From Thraustochytrium sp. TN22 (Eukaryota; Sar; Bigyra; Thraustochytrida; Thraustochytriidae): a stretch of DNA of 64,000 nt. Where the stretch lies: contig JABLUY010000154.1 in the NCBI GenBank assembly GCA_013306675.1, positions 1-64,000 of the forward strand. Reading direction: 5' to 3'. The stretch's first letter is position 1. Every line of letters starts with the position of its first letter. Made by a program: the position numbers and the translations under genes. Below the pieces are notes generated by a model, which was given only the letters and a program-made list of their open reading frames with translations, was not told where the DNA came from and ran no database searches. This document shows positions 47,153 through 55,305 of the stretch, piece by piece.

Positions 47153-47703
47153 GTAAGGGGAGTCTCCTCCGCGACAGCCTGCCGACTGGAAATCCTACCT
47201 GGCGGCTGGAAAGCTTTTCAGGTGCAGGCTGTTCGCGACGGCCGGGCCGTGGCCGCCCTGGCCCTGCTCGTTCGCTCCACCTTGATTTGGCTTCGCCGCG
47301 CGCCTCGCGGCTGCCTTCAAGTTTTGCCGCCGCCTTTTGCCGCCGCCTTTTGCCGCCGCAAGGATGGGACTCTCCGCCACGAGAGCGTACCTGGTACCGA
47401 CAGGCCTGCCTGTCTCCCGCAAGCTAGCTGGGCTCCTCGCGACGGCCAGCCCGAGGCCGCCCAGGTCCTCCTCGTACCCCACCTGGTGGGTCTGGTCTGT
47501 CTGCGTTCGCCGCTGCAGAGCTGGAACTCCTCGGCTCGCGCGAGCCCGCGACCTCGACGACGCGCGCACGGGCGCGGCGGACGGCGGCGGCGCGGCGGCG
47601 GGGGGCGGCGAGGCGAGGCGAGGCGAGGCGAGGCGACGCGAGGCGACGCGAGCTGTGACCCGGCCGGCCCGGCGCCCGCAGGCGCGGCGCGGCAGCGGGC
47701 GGC
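47153..47703. other. Spacer with GAGGC repeats
   Basis: 551 bp. It has three CCGCCTTTTGCCG units at 47329-47362 and a GAGGC/GACGC pentamer run at 47608-47652 just upstream of TMEM222. No gene. Confidence 0.5.
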
Positions 47704-48264
47704 ATGGCGCCGCTCATGAGCGGGGACGACGACGAGCAGGCGCCCGCGTGGACGGCGCCGAGCCTGGCGGTGAATGTGGCGCGCGAGCGGTACCCGTTCT
47801 GCATCGTGTGGACGCCCATTCCGTGCTTGACGACGCTCCTGCCGTTCGTGGGCCACATGGGCATCGCGGACTCGCGCGGCGTCACCTATGACTTTGCAGG
47901 ACCGTATACCATCACGGTGGACTCCCTCGCGTTCGGCCGCACAACGCGGTACCTGCAGTGCTTCACGCCGGAGCAGGCTGCCGACAAGGGGCTCGTCAAG
48001 GCCTGGGACGACGCCATCCAGGCCGCTTGCCTGGTCTACTCGGGCCGCATGCACAATCTCTTTTGCGACAACTGCCACAGCCACGTCGCGAACGCGCTTA
48101 ACCGGATCCACTTCAAGGGCACGGACAAGTGGAACATGGTTTGGCTGGCCGCCTGGATGTTTTTCGCCGGCACCTTTGTCTCCATGGGCCGCTTTCTGTG
48201 GTCTGTCCTGCCCAGCCTCATCCTCTATGGCGTTGTGTTGATGGTTGTTTCGCTCTCGCACTGA
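47704..48264 (+). CDS. TMEM222/RTE1 family membrane protein
   Basis: 186 residues, close to the family length of about 200. RYPFCIVWTPIPCLTTLLPF then VGHMGIADSRGVTYDFAGPY match the DUF778 signature, followed by FGRTTRYLQC, HNLFCDNCHSHVANALNRIH (the strongly conserved C-D-N-C-H-S-H box) and two C-terminal hydrophobic helices (WNMVWLAAWMFFAGTFVSMG; FLWSVLPSLILYGVVLMVV). Plant RTE1 is a Golgi/ER protein that promotes ethylene-receptor function; animal TMEM222 is poorly characterised. The conserved Cys and His suggest a metal site or redox role. It is tail to tail with the LRR gene. Confidence 0.92.
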   Translation: MAPLMSGDDDEQAPAWTAPSLAVNVARERYPFCIVWTPIPCLTTLLPFVGHMGIADSRGVTYDFAGPYTITVDSLAFGRTTRYLQCFTPEQAADKGLVKAWDDAIQAACLVYSGRMHNLFCDNCHSHVANALNRIHFKGTDKWNMVWLAAWMFFAGTFVSMGRFLWSVLPSLILYGVVLMVVSLSH

Positions 48265-48462
48265 TGTGCCGAGCGAGCGAGCGAGAGAGAGAGAGACAGA
48301 GAGAGAAGAGAGAGAGAGAAGAGATACGCCCATTTTTACAGATAGCGAGATGGAGGGACAGAGCGAGAGCCCGCCACACCCGACCATTTGCGACCTGGAG
48401 CAGCTAGTCATGCTCGCTCGCTCGCTCGCTCTCTTCTCTCTCTCTCTTCTCTCTCTCTTCTT

Positions 48463-48528
<66 letters not shown>

Positions 48529-48640
48529 TTCCTCTCTCTCTTTCCTCTCTCTCTCTCTCTCTCTTCGACACCCTGTTCGTTTGATTTGAATGAAGGAATG
48601 ATCTTTGCGACAAGAGAAAAAGATGCTTCGTAAAGGGGAC
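48265..48640. repeat. GA-rich and CT-rich tracts facing each other
   Basis: A GAGCGAGC/GAGAGA tract (about 48275-48325) is followed 85 bp later by a GCTCGCTC/CTCTCT tract (about 48413-48562). The two are largely complementary and could form a long imperfect hairpin in the shared 3' region of TMEM222 (+) and the LRR gene (-). Confidence 0.9.
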
Positions 48641-50257
48641 CTACAAGCGCTGAAAGAAAAGCTGGAGCGAGTTGGTAGACTTGCGCTGGTCCGCAATGGC
48701 GCCGCGGAATCGGTCGGCGCGAGCGTCCGAGATACCAAACCTGCGGCGTGCCTTACTGTCAGCAGTACCGGCAGCAGACGTGGCGCGGTCTTGGTCGCCG
48801 CTGTAGCAATACATTCTAAATTCGTCGCAGCGCTGCTCAGGGCGCGACCCCTCGGCAGCCGCGCTGCTCGGTGCTCCGCTCACGGCAACCTTGGCCTCGA
48901 CGTCGTCACGACTCTCGTCGCGCATCCGCTCCAGCTCTGCGCGAAGGCGGTAGCCGCGCGCGGCGTGCGTGAGCACTGTGCGCTGCAAATCAGCCGCCGC
49001 GTCAGGCGCCTCCGCCGCGGTACCGCCACCCAGTGTCTGGAACTTCTTGTGCGCCGTCTCCGCGAGCTCAAAGAGCTGGTTGGACTTGCTCTCGTACCGC
49101 TCCGGCGCCCAGCGCACCCAGTCTGCAAGAAGGAGTTCGCGCGTAACAACGTCCGCCGTGTACTGGCGCGCCCGCACGACAGCCTCCTCGTCGTCCTCAT
49201 CCATGTCGTCTCCGTCCGCACCTTCGTCGTGGCCCTGCGCCGCGTCCGGAAAGTCCCTCGCGAGCACCTTGAGGAAGGAGCGCACGCCGAGCCGTAACGT
49301 GCGGCCCAAGGCGTCCTCCGCATGCGCGACGAGCGAGTCGACTTGCTCGTAGGCCCACGCATCGACGCCTTGGGGCGCCGCCTCGTCGAGGGCCCGCGCC
49401 AGCTCGCACCGCTGCCACTCGCCGAGCTGGGCCTCGCCGCGCGCCGCGCGCTCCTTGTGCGGGCCCCCCGACCGCGAGACAGCCTCGTCGCGGTTCGGAG
49501 CGGCGAACGCCGGCGCAAGGGCAGCCTGCGCCTTTTGCTCTCGCGCACGCAGCACGGCGCTCACCTCAGCGAGGAGCAGCAGCGTACAGGGCGAGAGCTC
49601 GCCAACGAGCTCCTCAGGCGCGCGCTGGCGCACCTCTCGCGTGAGCCGGTTGAGCTCGCGTCGCTGGTCCTCGGACAGCGTCTTGCTGCCGAACATGAGC
49701 TTGGCCTGCGCGCGCTCCTCAGGCTTGACGCGCTGCCGGTCGAGGACGTGCAGCGTCGCCGGCATGGCGTTAATGACGCGGAGCCTGTAGTTGTCTTCCT
49801 GCGCGATCGGGTTGCCGAAGAGGTCCAGCGCGCGCAGGTGTTTGAGCTTGGCGAGCGTTTGCAGGCACTTGTCCAGGTTGGTCAGGCGGTTGTTGAAGAG
49901 GTGCAGGTTTTCAAGGAACTTAAAGCGTGCGCATGCAGTCACGGACTGCAGCTGGTTGTTTTGCGCGTACAGGTTCTTGAGCCGAAAGTTGTTCTCCAGG
50001 TGCGACAGCCGCTGCAGGTCATTGTTGTTCACCCAGAGCACCTCCAGGTTCACGAACCGCTCGAAGCCGCGCAGCTCCTCGATGCTCTTGTGCGCCAGAT
50101 ACAGCTCCGTGCACTGTTTCACGTACTTGGCATTGTTCACTGCCAGCTCCGCCGCTGGATCCGCGTACACCGTCTGCTGTTGCGCCTGCGTCTGCATTTG
50201 CGCGTGCCCGCCCGCCGCGGACCCGCTCGGCGGCCGTGCCGCGCGCGTCTCGCCCAT
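48641..50257 (-). CDS. SDS22-type leucine-rich repeat protein
   Basis: 538 residues. Residues about 45-160 contain five LRRs of the SDS22 type with the L-x-x-L-x-L-x-x-N pattern: CTELYLAHKSIEELRGFERF, NLEVLWVNNNDLQRLSHLE, RLKNLYAQNNQLQSVTA, FLENLHLFNNRLTNLDKCL and HLRALDLFGNPIAQEDNYR, then an LRR-cap (VINAMPATLHVLDRQRV). This layout resembles flagellar and LRRC-type scaffold proteins. The C-terminal 350 residues are helical and charged, with an acidic patch (DGDDMDEDDEEA) and no recognised domain. A cilium role is a guess from family likeness only. Confidence 0.8.
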   Translation of the reverse strand: MGETRAARPPSGSAAGGHAQMQTQAQQQTVYADPAAELAVNNAKYVKQCTELYLAHKSIEELRGFERFVNLEVLWVNNNDLQRLSHLENNFRLKNLYAQNNQLQSVTACARFKFLENLHLFNNRLTNLDKCLQTLAKLKHLRALDLFGNPIAQEDNYRLRVINAMPATLHVLDRQRVKPEERAQAKLMFGSKTLSEDQRRELNRLTREVRQRAPEELVGELSPCTLLLLAEVSAVLRAREQKAQAALAPAFAAPNRDEAVSRSGGPHKERAARGEAQLGEWQRCELARALDEAAPQGVDAWAYEQVDSLVAHAEDALGRTLRLGVRSFLKVLARDFPDAAQGHDEGADGDDMDEDDEEAVVRARQYTADVVTRELLLADWVRWAPERYESKSNQLFELAETAHKKFQTLGGGTAAEAPDAAADLQRTVLTHAARGYRLRAELERMRDESRDDVEAKVAVSGAPSSAAAEGSRPEQRCDEFRMYCYSGDQDRATSAAGTADSKARRRFGISDARADRFRGAIADQRKSTNSLQLFFQRL

Positions 50258-50632
50258 GCTGCTGATGTTCGCGTTTTACGCACGCGTGCGGCGCATGCAC
50301 TCACTGTCAGTCTGCGCTGCACGCACCCACGCCGGCGCACTGGCAGCTTGGCCAACTAGGATTCGGAGCGCGCGCCGCGTGAGTCAGCAGGGACCGCGGT
50401 GGCGCCCGCCCTCACTGTCGGCGCCCTCTCAGGCGCCCTCGGGCTCAGCCTTGCGTTCTCAGCCTGAGGTTGTGATCCCCACATGTGGTTTTTCCCTCCT
50501 CGGCCGGAGAACGCGCAACGGACTTGCCGCGCACGTGCGCGTGGACTTGGCAAGCTGAGAGCTCGGACAGGACAGAGGCCTGGGCGCAGGACAAAAGAGC
50601 GCAAGCGCGCAAGCGTGCAAGCATAAAACACC
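50258..50632. promoter_or_regulatory. Shared upstream region of the LRR (-) and ankyrin (+) genes
   Basis: 375 bp between divergent starts. TCACTGTCAG lies at 50301-50310, 44 bp upstream of the LRR start, and a one-base variant (TCACTGTCGG) near 50412. The latter is one of the reasons to suspect a promoter element. Confidence 0.5.
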
Positions 50633-51853
50633 ATGGACACGCTCTCAACGCGCGACGAGGGTTGCGTGCGCGACGCCGCCGGCCGCTGCGCCTGCCTTCT
50701 CTCCAGGGTTTGGGGCGCGGCTGGCACAGCCGGCGGCGCGTTGTCCTGGGAGGAGAGCAAGAGCCCGACCGAGGCCTACGAGGACGATGCGGACAGCCTC
50801 CTCTGCGGCGGCCGTGCCGGCCACGCGCGCGACGAGGGCGACGTGGAGCGGCTAGAATCGGATGTGAGCGAGGCGTCCGTCATGGAGGGCTGGCCCACCG
50901 CGCTGCGAGACGAAGAGTACCGCCTTGCCGCGGCGCTCCTGGCTGCCGTGGAGGAGGGAGACGTCGATGGCCTCGACGCCGCGCTCAATACGTACGCCGA
51001 GCGCTGGCCTGATCACCCGCACAGGTTGCTTAATGTCCGGCGTGTCGAGCAGCGCAGCGAGTTCCCGCTTGCCGTGGCGGCTAGCTTGGGCGACACCAAC
51101 GTCATGCGGGTACTCGTCGACCGGGGCTGCTGCCTCGCATGTCAGACTTCGTTGAATGAAAGCGCGTTGCACATGGCGGCGGTGGCAGGGAACGTGTCGG
51201 CCGTGGAGCTTCTGTTGGACAAGGGGCTCGCAGAATTTCTCTATGTTCCGTCTGCGGCGGGTCACGACCTGCTCATCGACCAGGTCATGGACGAGCTTGT
51301 GCACCACTGCTCGGAAGACACAGACAGCGAGGCCTCGGCAAAACGCCGCGCGCTGGATGCTGTCGCCCTGCGTCTGGCCGAGGTCGGCCCGGCCTGCTCC
51401 CATCTGGACGCCGCCACGCTCGACAGGATACGGCCCTGGCTCTCCGCGGAGCTCTGCGACTATGCGGACGGCTGGCTGCTGCGCACCAGCTTCGTCGACA
51501 CAGCTGCTGCGAGCGATGGGAACGACCGAGGAGTCGCCGCGGACGATCAGCGATCCACCGAGGGTGAGAGTGGTGCTCCTCCCGGCTTGCCCCAAGGTGC
51601 ATTCGACGAGCCCCAGGCTGCGGAGCTGCGCGTGGCGATCCCGCGCCACGCGCCGCCGGGAGGTGCTTCGCGCAGCCTCTCTCCGCGCAAGCGCTACAGT
51701 GGGCCGCACCACCGCCTCGTACCCTCGAGCGCCGAGGCGCTCGCCAAGGCAGGACGCCGTGACGAGCCTTGCGAGACTGTGCCGCCGCACAGGAACACCA
51801 ACTTGAACGAGGCCCGATCGGCCCAGCCTGTGCGCGCGCTGCCAGGACTGTAA
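50633..51853 (+). CDS. Ankyrin-repeat protein
   Basis: 406 residues. Residues about 90-200 carry a short ankyrin stack: YRLAAALLAAVEEGDVDGLD (degenerate first repeat), EFPLAVAASLGDTNVMRVLV-DRG and ESALHMAAVAGNVSAVELLL-DKG, the last two keeping the A-x-x-G-x-x-x-x-V-x-x-L-L core. The preceding 80 residues are acidic with DVERLESDVSEAS. After residue 270 the protein becomes disordered and Ser/Pro/Arg-rich (SLSPRKRYSG). Ankyrin repeats bind other proteins; no catalytic domain is visible. A TTGACTGTGAG motif starts 25 bp after the stop codon. Confidence 0.75.
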   Translation: MDTLSTRDEGCVRDAAGRCACLLSRVWGAAGTAGGALSWEESKSPTEAYEDDADSLLCGGRAGHARDEGDVERLESDVSEASVMEGWPTALRDEEYRLAAALLAAVEEGDVDGLDAALNTYAERWPDHPHRLLNVRRVEQRSEFPLAVAASLGDTNVMRVLVDRGCCLACQTSLNESALHMAAVAGNVSAVELLLDKGLAEFLYVPSAAGHDLLIDQVMDELVHHCSEDTDSEASAKRRALDAVALRLAEVGPACSHLDAATLDRIRPWLSAELCDYADGWLLRTSFVDTAAASDGNDRGVAADDQRSTEGESGAPPGLPQGAFDEPQAAELRVAIPRHAPPGGASRSLSPRKRYSGPHHRLVPSSAEALAKAGRRDEPCETVPPHRNTNLNEARSAQPVRALPGL

Positions 51854-52006
51854 ATGTAAAAGAAAGAAAGGCGGTATTTGACTGTGAGTTGGAGCAGGCA
51901 GGGCAACGCCGCATCCTTCGCATCAACTAAAACTATCCAGTCCCTGGAAGGGCATCTTTGTTCATCAGCAAAGGTTACAATGCTCCGGACGAGCAGAGAC
52001 TGCTCG

Positions 52007-53221
52007 CTAGTCCGGGTGCGGCGTCTGCGGCCTCTCAAAGTTCTCGCCCTGGAGCGCAGAAGCCGACTCCGCCAGGACGCGGTCTGCCTCGGGCTTGAGC
52101 ACGTGGAAGGAGCAGACGAGGTCGGCATCGACGAGCATCATGGCGCCGGCATTGTCGAACTGGTTGCAGTAGTTGACGGCGGAGAAGACGGTGACGAGCT
52201 TGCGCGAGCCGCGCGGGAAGAACTCAAAGCCCTCTGCGACGACCTGGTGCGCGCGCACGATGATGTCAACGTCGAAGGCGTCGAGAAAGGCGTCGACGAT
52301 CTGCTCCCCAAAGCAGTAGGAGACGCCGCGGTCGCTCGGCATCCACACCTGCGAGTCGCGCGTGGGGTCCGACCAGAGAAGGTCGCAGAGCAGCCCCTCG
52401 ATGGGCACGTCGGAGGGACGTGGAATGGCGTTGATGTCGCGCAACGAGATGAGGTCCGGACTGAGGCCGCCATGCGTGGCGAAGATGCGGTCATTGATGA
52501 GCGCCGCAAGCGGCAGCGCGCGGAAGACCGCGTTCACGGCGCGCCAGCATGAGCTATCGTACTTGGTCTCGCACTCGTCCCAGAAGCCGTAGAGCCGCGA
52601 GATGGTGGCGCACTCGTGGTTGCCCTTGAGCATGTAGATCTTGTCCGGGTACTTGATCTTGTACGCGAGCAGCAAGATGGTGGTCTCGACGCCGTTGCGT
52701 CCGCGGTCCACGTAGTCGCCCAGAAACAGGTACTGCGTGGCGGGCGGGAAGCCGCCAATCTCAAAGTAGCGCAGGAGGTCCAGGAACTGACCGTGGATGT
52801 CGCCGACGATGTTGATGGGCGCCTGCAATTTGAGCAGGCCGTCCTCCTGCATGAACATGGCCTCGGCGCGCGAGCAGATCTGGTAGATATCGCCCAGCGG
52901 AAGCAGCGCGTTGATCTCGTTCGCGCGGTTCACGTCGAGCGCCTGCAGCAGCGTGCGGATGGCATTGTCCACGATCCGCGTCTCATCCTCCGTCAGCGGC
53001 GGCAGCGGCGGCAGCAGCGGGCTGTCTCGGTCGCCGTTCGCCGCGCCCGGCTCGGCCGTCGCCGTTGCCGTCGCCGTTGCCGTCGCCGCCGCGCCCGCCT
53101 CGGCCTCGGCCTTGAGCGCCTCGCCGTCCAGGCCCGGCGCCGACTCCGCCACGTCGGCGCGCGCTGTCGGGTTCGGCGCGCCGGCCGCTGCGTCCGCTGC
53201 CGCGCGCGACACCTCGTCCAT
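52007..53221 (-). CDS. Serine/threonine phosphatase of the PP1 type
   Basis: 404 residues. The catalytic core (about residues 80-375) has all metal-binding boxes: GDIHGQ (140-145), GDYVDRG (168-174), GNHE (200-203), then HGG and RAHQV. LKGNHECATISRLYGFWDEC and the RGVSYCFGE segment are closest to PP1, and ITLL-type C-terminal sequences of PP2A are absent. The first 75 residues are an extra Ala/Thr/Pro-rich extension with an (Ala-Thr) run; typical PP1 starts around residue 75 here. The chosen start MDEVSRAAAD has a favourable context. The enzyme removes phosphate from Ser/Thr with targeting set by regulatory subunits. Confidence 0.93.
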   Translation of the reverse strand: MDEVSRAAADAAAGAPNPTARADVAESAPGLDGEALKAEAEAGAAATATATATATAEPGAANGDRDSPLLPPLPPLTEDETRIVDNAIRTLLQALDVNRANEINALLPLGDIYQICSRAEAMFMQEDGLLKLQAPINIVGDIHGQFLDLLRYFEIGGFPPATQYLFLGDYVDRGRNGVETTILLLAYKIKYPDKIYMLKGNHECATISRLYGFWDECETKYDSSCWRAVNAVFRALPLAALINDRIFATHGGLSPDLISLRDINAIPRPSDVPIEGLLCDLLWSDPTRDSQVWMPSDRGVSYCFGEQIVDAFLDAFDVDIIVRAHQVVAEGFEFFPRGSRKLVTVFSAVNYCNQFDNAGAMMLVDADLVCSFHVLKPEADRVLAESASALQGENFERPQTPHPD

Positions 53222-53884
53222 TGCGCCGCGTCCGCGCCGCGCCGCCCGGCGCCGCCCTGGAGCCCTCCTGCCCGCGCGGGCGCCGAGATCAGGCTTTGAT
53301 TCCTTGATTAGATTTGACTTGATGAGTGAGTTTTTTTGCCCCAGGCGCGCCACCGTGCACGACTACCACCAGCACCATCGTACCGCGATAACTTACCTCT
53401 ACTCCTCCTCCGAGTCCTCCGTTCGGGCGGCTTCAGCAGCATTTGCTTCAGCTGGATTACGAGAGTTAGATGTAGCGCGTGATCTCCGTCCACGGCGCCG
53501 CGCTCGAGCTCAATTTCACGCTCCAGTTTGCGCCTTCGAAGTCTGAATGGTGAGGCGACAAAGGCTTGACGACAAGGCGCAGCGGCGAACGTGCGAGCGC
53601 GATGTCGACGACAGCGGTTCCGCTGGCACTTCACCTTTGCGTCACTTGCCACGCGCCATGCCATGACGTGGGAAAAGAGAATCATAGGTGCATGCATCTT
53701 GGTCTGCCAAATCTGTGCTCTCTGCGTTTCCGGCGGACGAAGCTTGGCCTCGAGCTGCGCAAACGAAGAAGGTCCCGGATGAATCAACGTGAACAAAAGA
53801 CTGACTTTCTAGCTCTACTAGCTCTAGCTAGAGAGCCAGTAGAGCATCAGAGCTCGTTCTCTGGCGCGTGGCTACGCATGCACT
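53222..53884. other. Spacer, no confident gene
   Basis: 663 bp upstream of PP1. Short protein-like stretches occur in several frames near 53400-53550 but none has a start. A CTAGCTCTAGCTAG run lies near 53813-53833. Confidence 0.45.
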
Positions 53885-54295
53885 TTAACCATCTTCGCTG
53901 GCCTCGTCCTTGCTTTTGAGCAAGTACGGCCCAAGCAAAGGGGCATGAGTACGGAGCGCCTGGCAGAGTGCACGAAGAACAGCAGTTCGGGCGGTCTGAA
54001 TGCCGATCTTCTGATTCTTGAAGCCCCGCGGGCCAGCCTGGGCGACCGGGGCAGGTGGACCTGCTGCCAGGTTGCCACTGGTGGACTTGCCCTTGCGCAG
54101 GCCTCGCTGGCGTGAGAGCTGGATGTAGCAGCGGAGCTCCTGGGCCTGCTGTACGAGGTCTTTGATGGTGTTTTGCTGCGAGGCAATGGTCTCGTTGAGC
54201 TCAAGTTCTTCGCACATCGCGTGGCAGAGCTCATCACGCAAGCCAGGGCTGGCGAGGCATGCACGTGTCAGGTTTCGGCTCTCTCGCAATCCCAC
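53885..54295 (-). CDS. Hypothetical protein, possibly the 3' part of a damaged or spliced LRR gene
   Basis: 136 residues from MGLRESRNLT. ELCHAMCEELELNETIASQQ fits the helix-and-turn of a ribonuclease-inhibitor-type LRR, followed by a coiled-coil-like helix (NTIKDLVQQAQELRCYIQLS), a basic stretch, and a C-terminal helix (RTAVLRALCQALRTHAPLLG) with an acidic end. The segment immediately upstream on the same strand (54400-54308) reads as another LRR piece in a different frame. So this is either the last exon of an intron-containing gene or part of a decayed one. The Met chosen may therefore be internal. Confidence 0.4.
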   Translation of the reverse strand: MGLRESRNLTRACLASPGLRDELCHAMCEELELNETIASQQNTIKDLVQQAQELRCYIQLSRQRGLRKGKSTSGNLAAGPPAPVAQAGPRGFKNQKIGIQTARTAVLRALCQALRTHAPLLGPYLLKSKDEASEDG

Positions 54296-54307
54296 TCGAC
54301 GAACTCA

Positions 54308-54400
54308 CTAGAACTCAAAGATCGTCAGCTTGCACAGCGGGCTCTTGAGCGCCGTGACCAGCCCACTTGAGCCAACCGGGCCGATGTCGTTGTTCCGGAG
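54308..54400 (-). pseudogene. Leucine-rich repeat fragment
   Basis: 31 codons reading LRNNDIGPVGSSGLVTALKS then PLCKLTIFEF and a stop. This is the N-x-I-G-x-x-G-x-x-x-L-x-x-x-L pattern of ribonuclease-inhibitor-type LRRs. An in-frame stop lies one codon upstream. It belongs with the adjacent 136-aa frame. Confidence 0.45.
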
Positions 54401-54403
54401 ACT

Positions 54404-55305
54404 TCAACGAATCGTCAGCGAGCGAGCTGAGCATGTCATGAACTGGCTCGCGGCGGACTTGCGGATCACGTCCTCCATGTTGACGCGCTCCAGGGCCAGG
54501 TTTGCTGCTCGGCCCGTGGTTAGGCGCCGCGGTCAGCCTTTTAGCCTCCTCAACCTCGTCCGTGGTGCCAGTGCAGCCTGCTCGTGTCAGTCAGGCATTT
54601 CCGCTCACGGCCGCGGGGCGAGCGACATGAGCGGCGAGCTCGGCCGCGAGAGCGAGGAGCCCGCCGTGGACGCGCTGCGTGCGCTGCACACAAAGTACTC
54701 CCAGCTCGTCCCCGGCCTATGCTGCCCGCGGCGATGCGATCGTTGCAAGCGTCGCGGAGCGTTGCGGCCCTTGCCTTCGTCGCCTCCATCGTCAACCCGC
54801 GCGTGTGCGCGGCGCGCGCTCGCTCGCGCTGGAAGACTGACAGTGAAGCCAACGCGAGGCGAGGGAGGGAGGGAGCCTCAACAACTAAGCTAACTTGTTC
54901 ATTCTGCGCGCAGCGGCGCTAGCGAAGTTAGCATCGCTTTGCATCGCTCTGCATCGCTCTGCATCGCTTTGTATCCCTTTGCGTCACTTTGCAGCGCCTT
55001 GCAGCGCCTTACAGCGCAAGATTGATTCCGGATTCCGCCTTGGTCGGTGCCACGTGTACTTTGACTGCCTGCCTGAGCCGGAGCTCGATTTATAACAAAA
55101 TAACAGTCGTCGGCCAGCAGCAGGCAGGCAGATCAAGAACGAGCGCGCAACCAACCTCCCCGCGGCGGACGGTCGGTCGCGCGCGGCGGCGGCAGAGCGG
55201 GAGCGGCGCGGAGGTCGGGCCAGGGTCGCGAGGCGAGCGCGAGCGCGAGCGCGGGCGCGGGCGCGGGCGCAGGGTGGATCGATCGAGGATATCGCGAGCA
55301 AGAGG
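54404..55305. other. Spacer upstream of AIP1
   Basis: About 900 bp with no confident gene. A degenerate 10-bp repeat (GCATCGCTTT/GCATCGCTCT/GCAGCGCCTT) spans 54926-55016, CTGACAGTGA lies at 54837-54846, and GAGCGCGAGCGCGGGCGCGG runs occupy 55234-55270. Confidence 0.5.
54926..55016. repeat. Degenerate 10-bp tandem repeat
   Basis: About nine units of GCATCGCTTT and variants (GCATCGCTCT, GTATCCCTTT, GCAGCGCCTT). Confidence 0.85.

Noticed and set aside
53399-53510. Minus-strand acidic peptide ending in EDSEEE that looks like a protein C terminus
   Set aside because: Only about 36 codons, no start Met, preceded by stops, and two other frames look equally protein-like in the same place.
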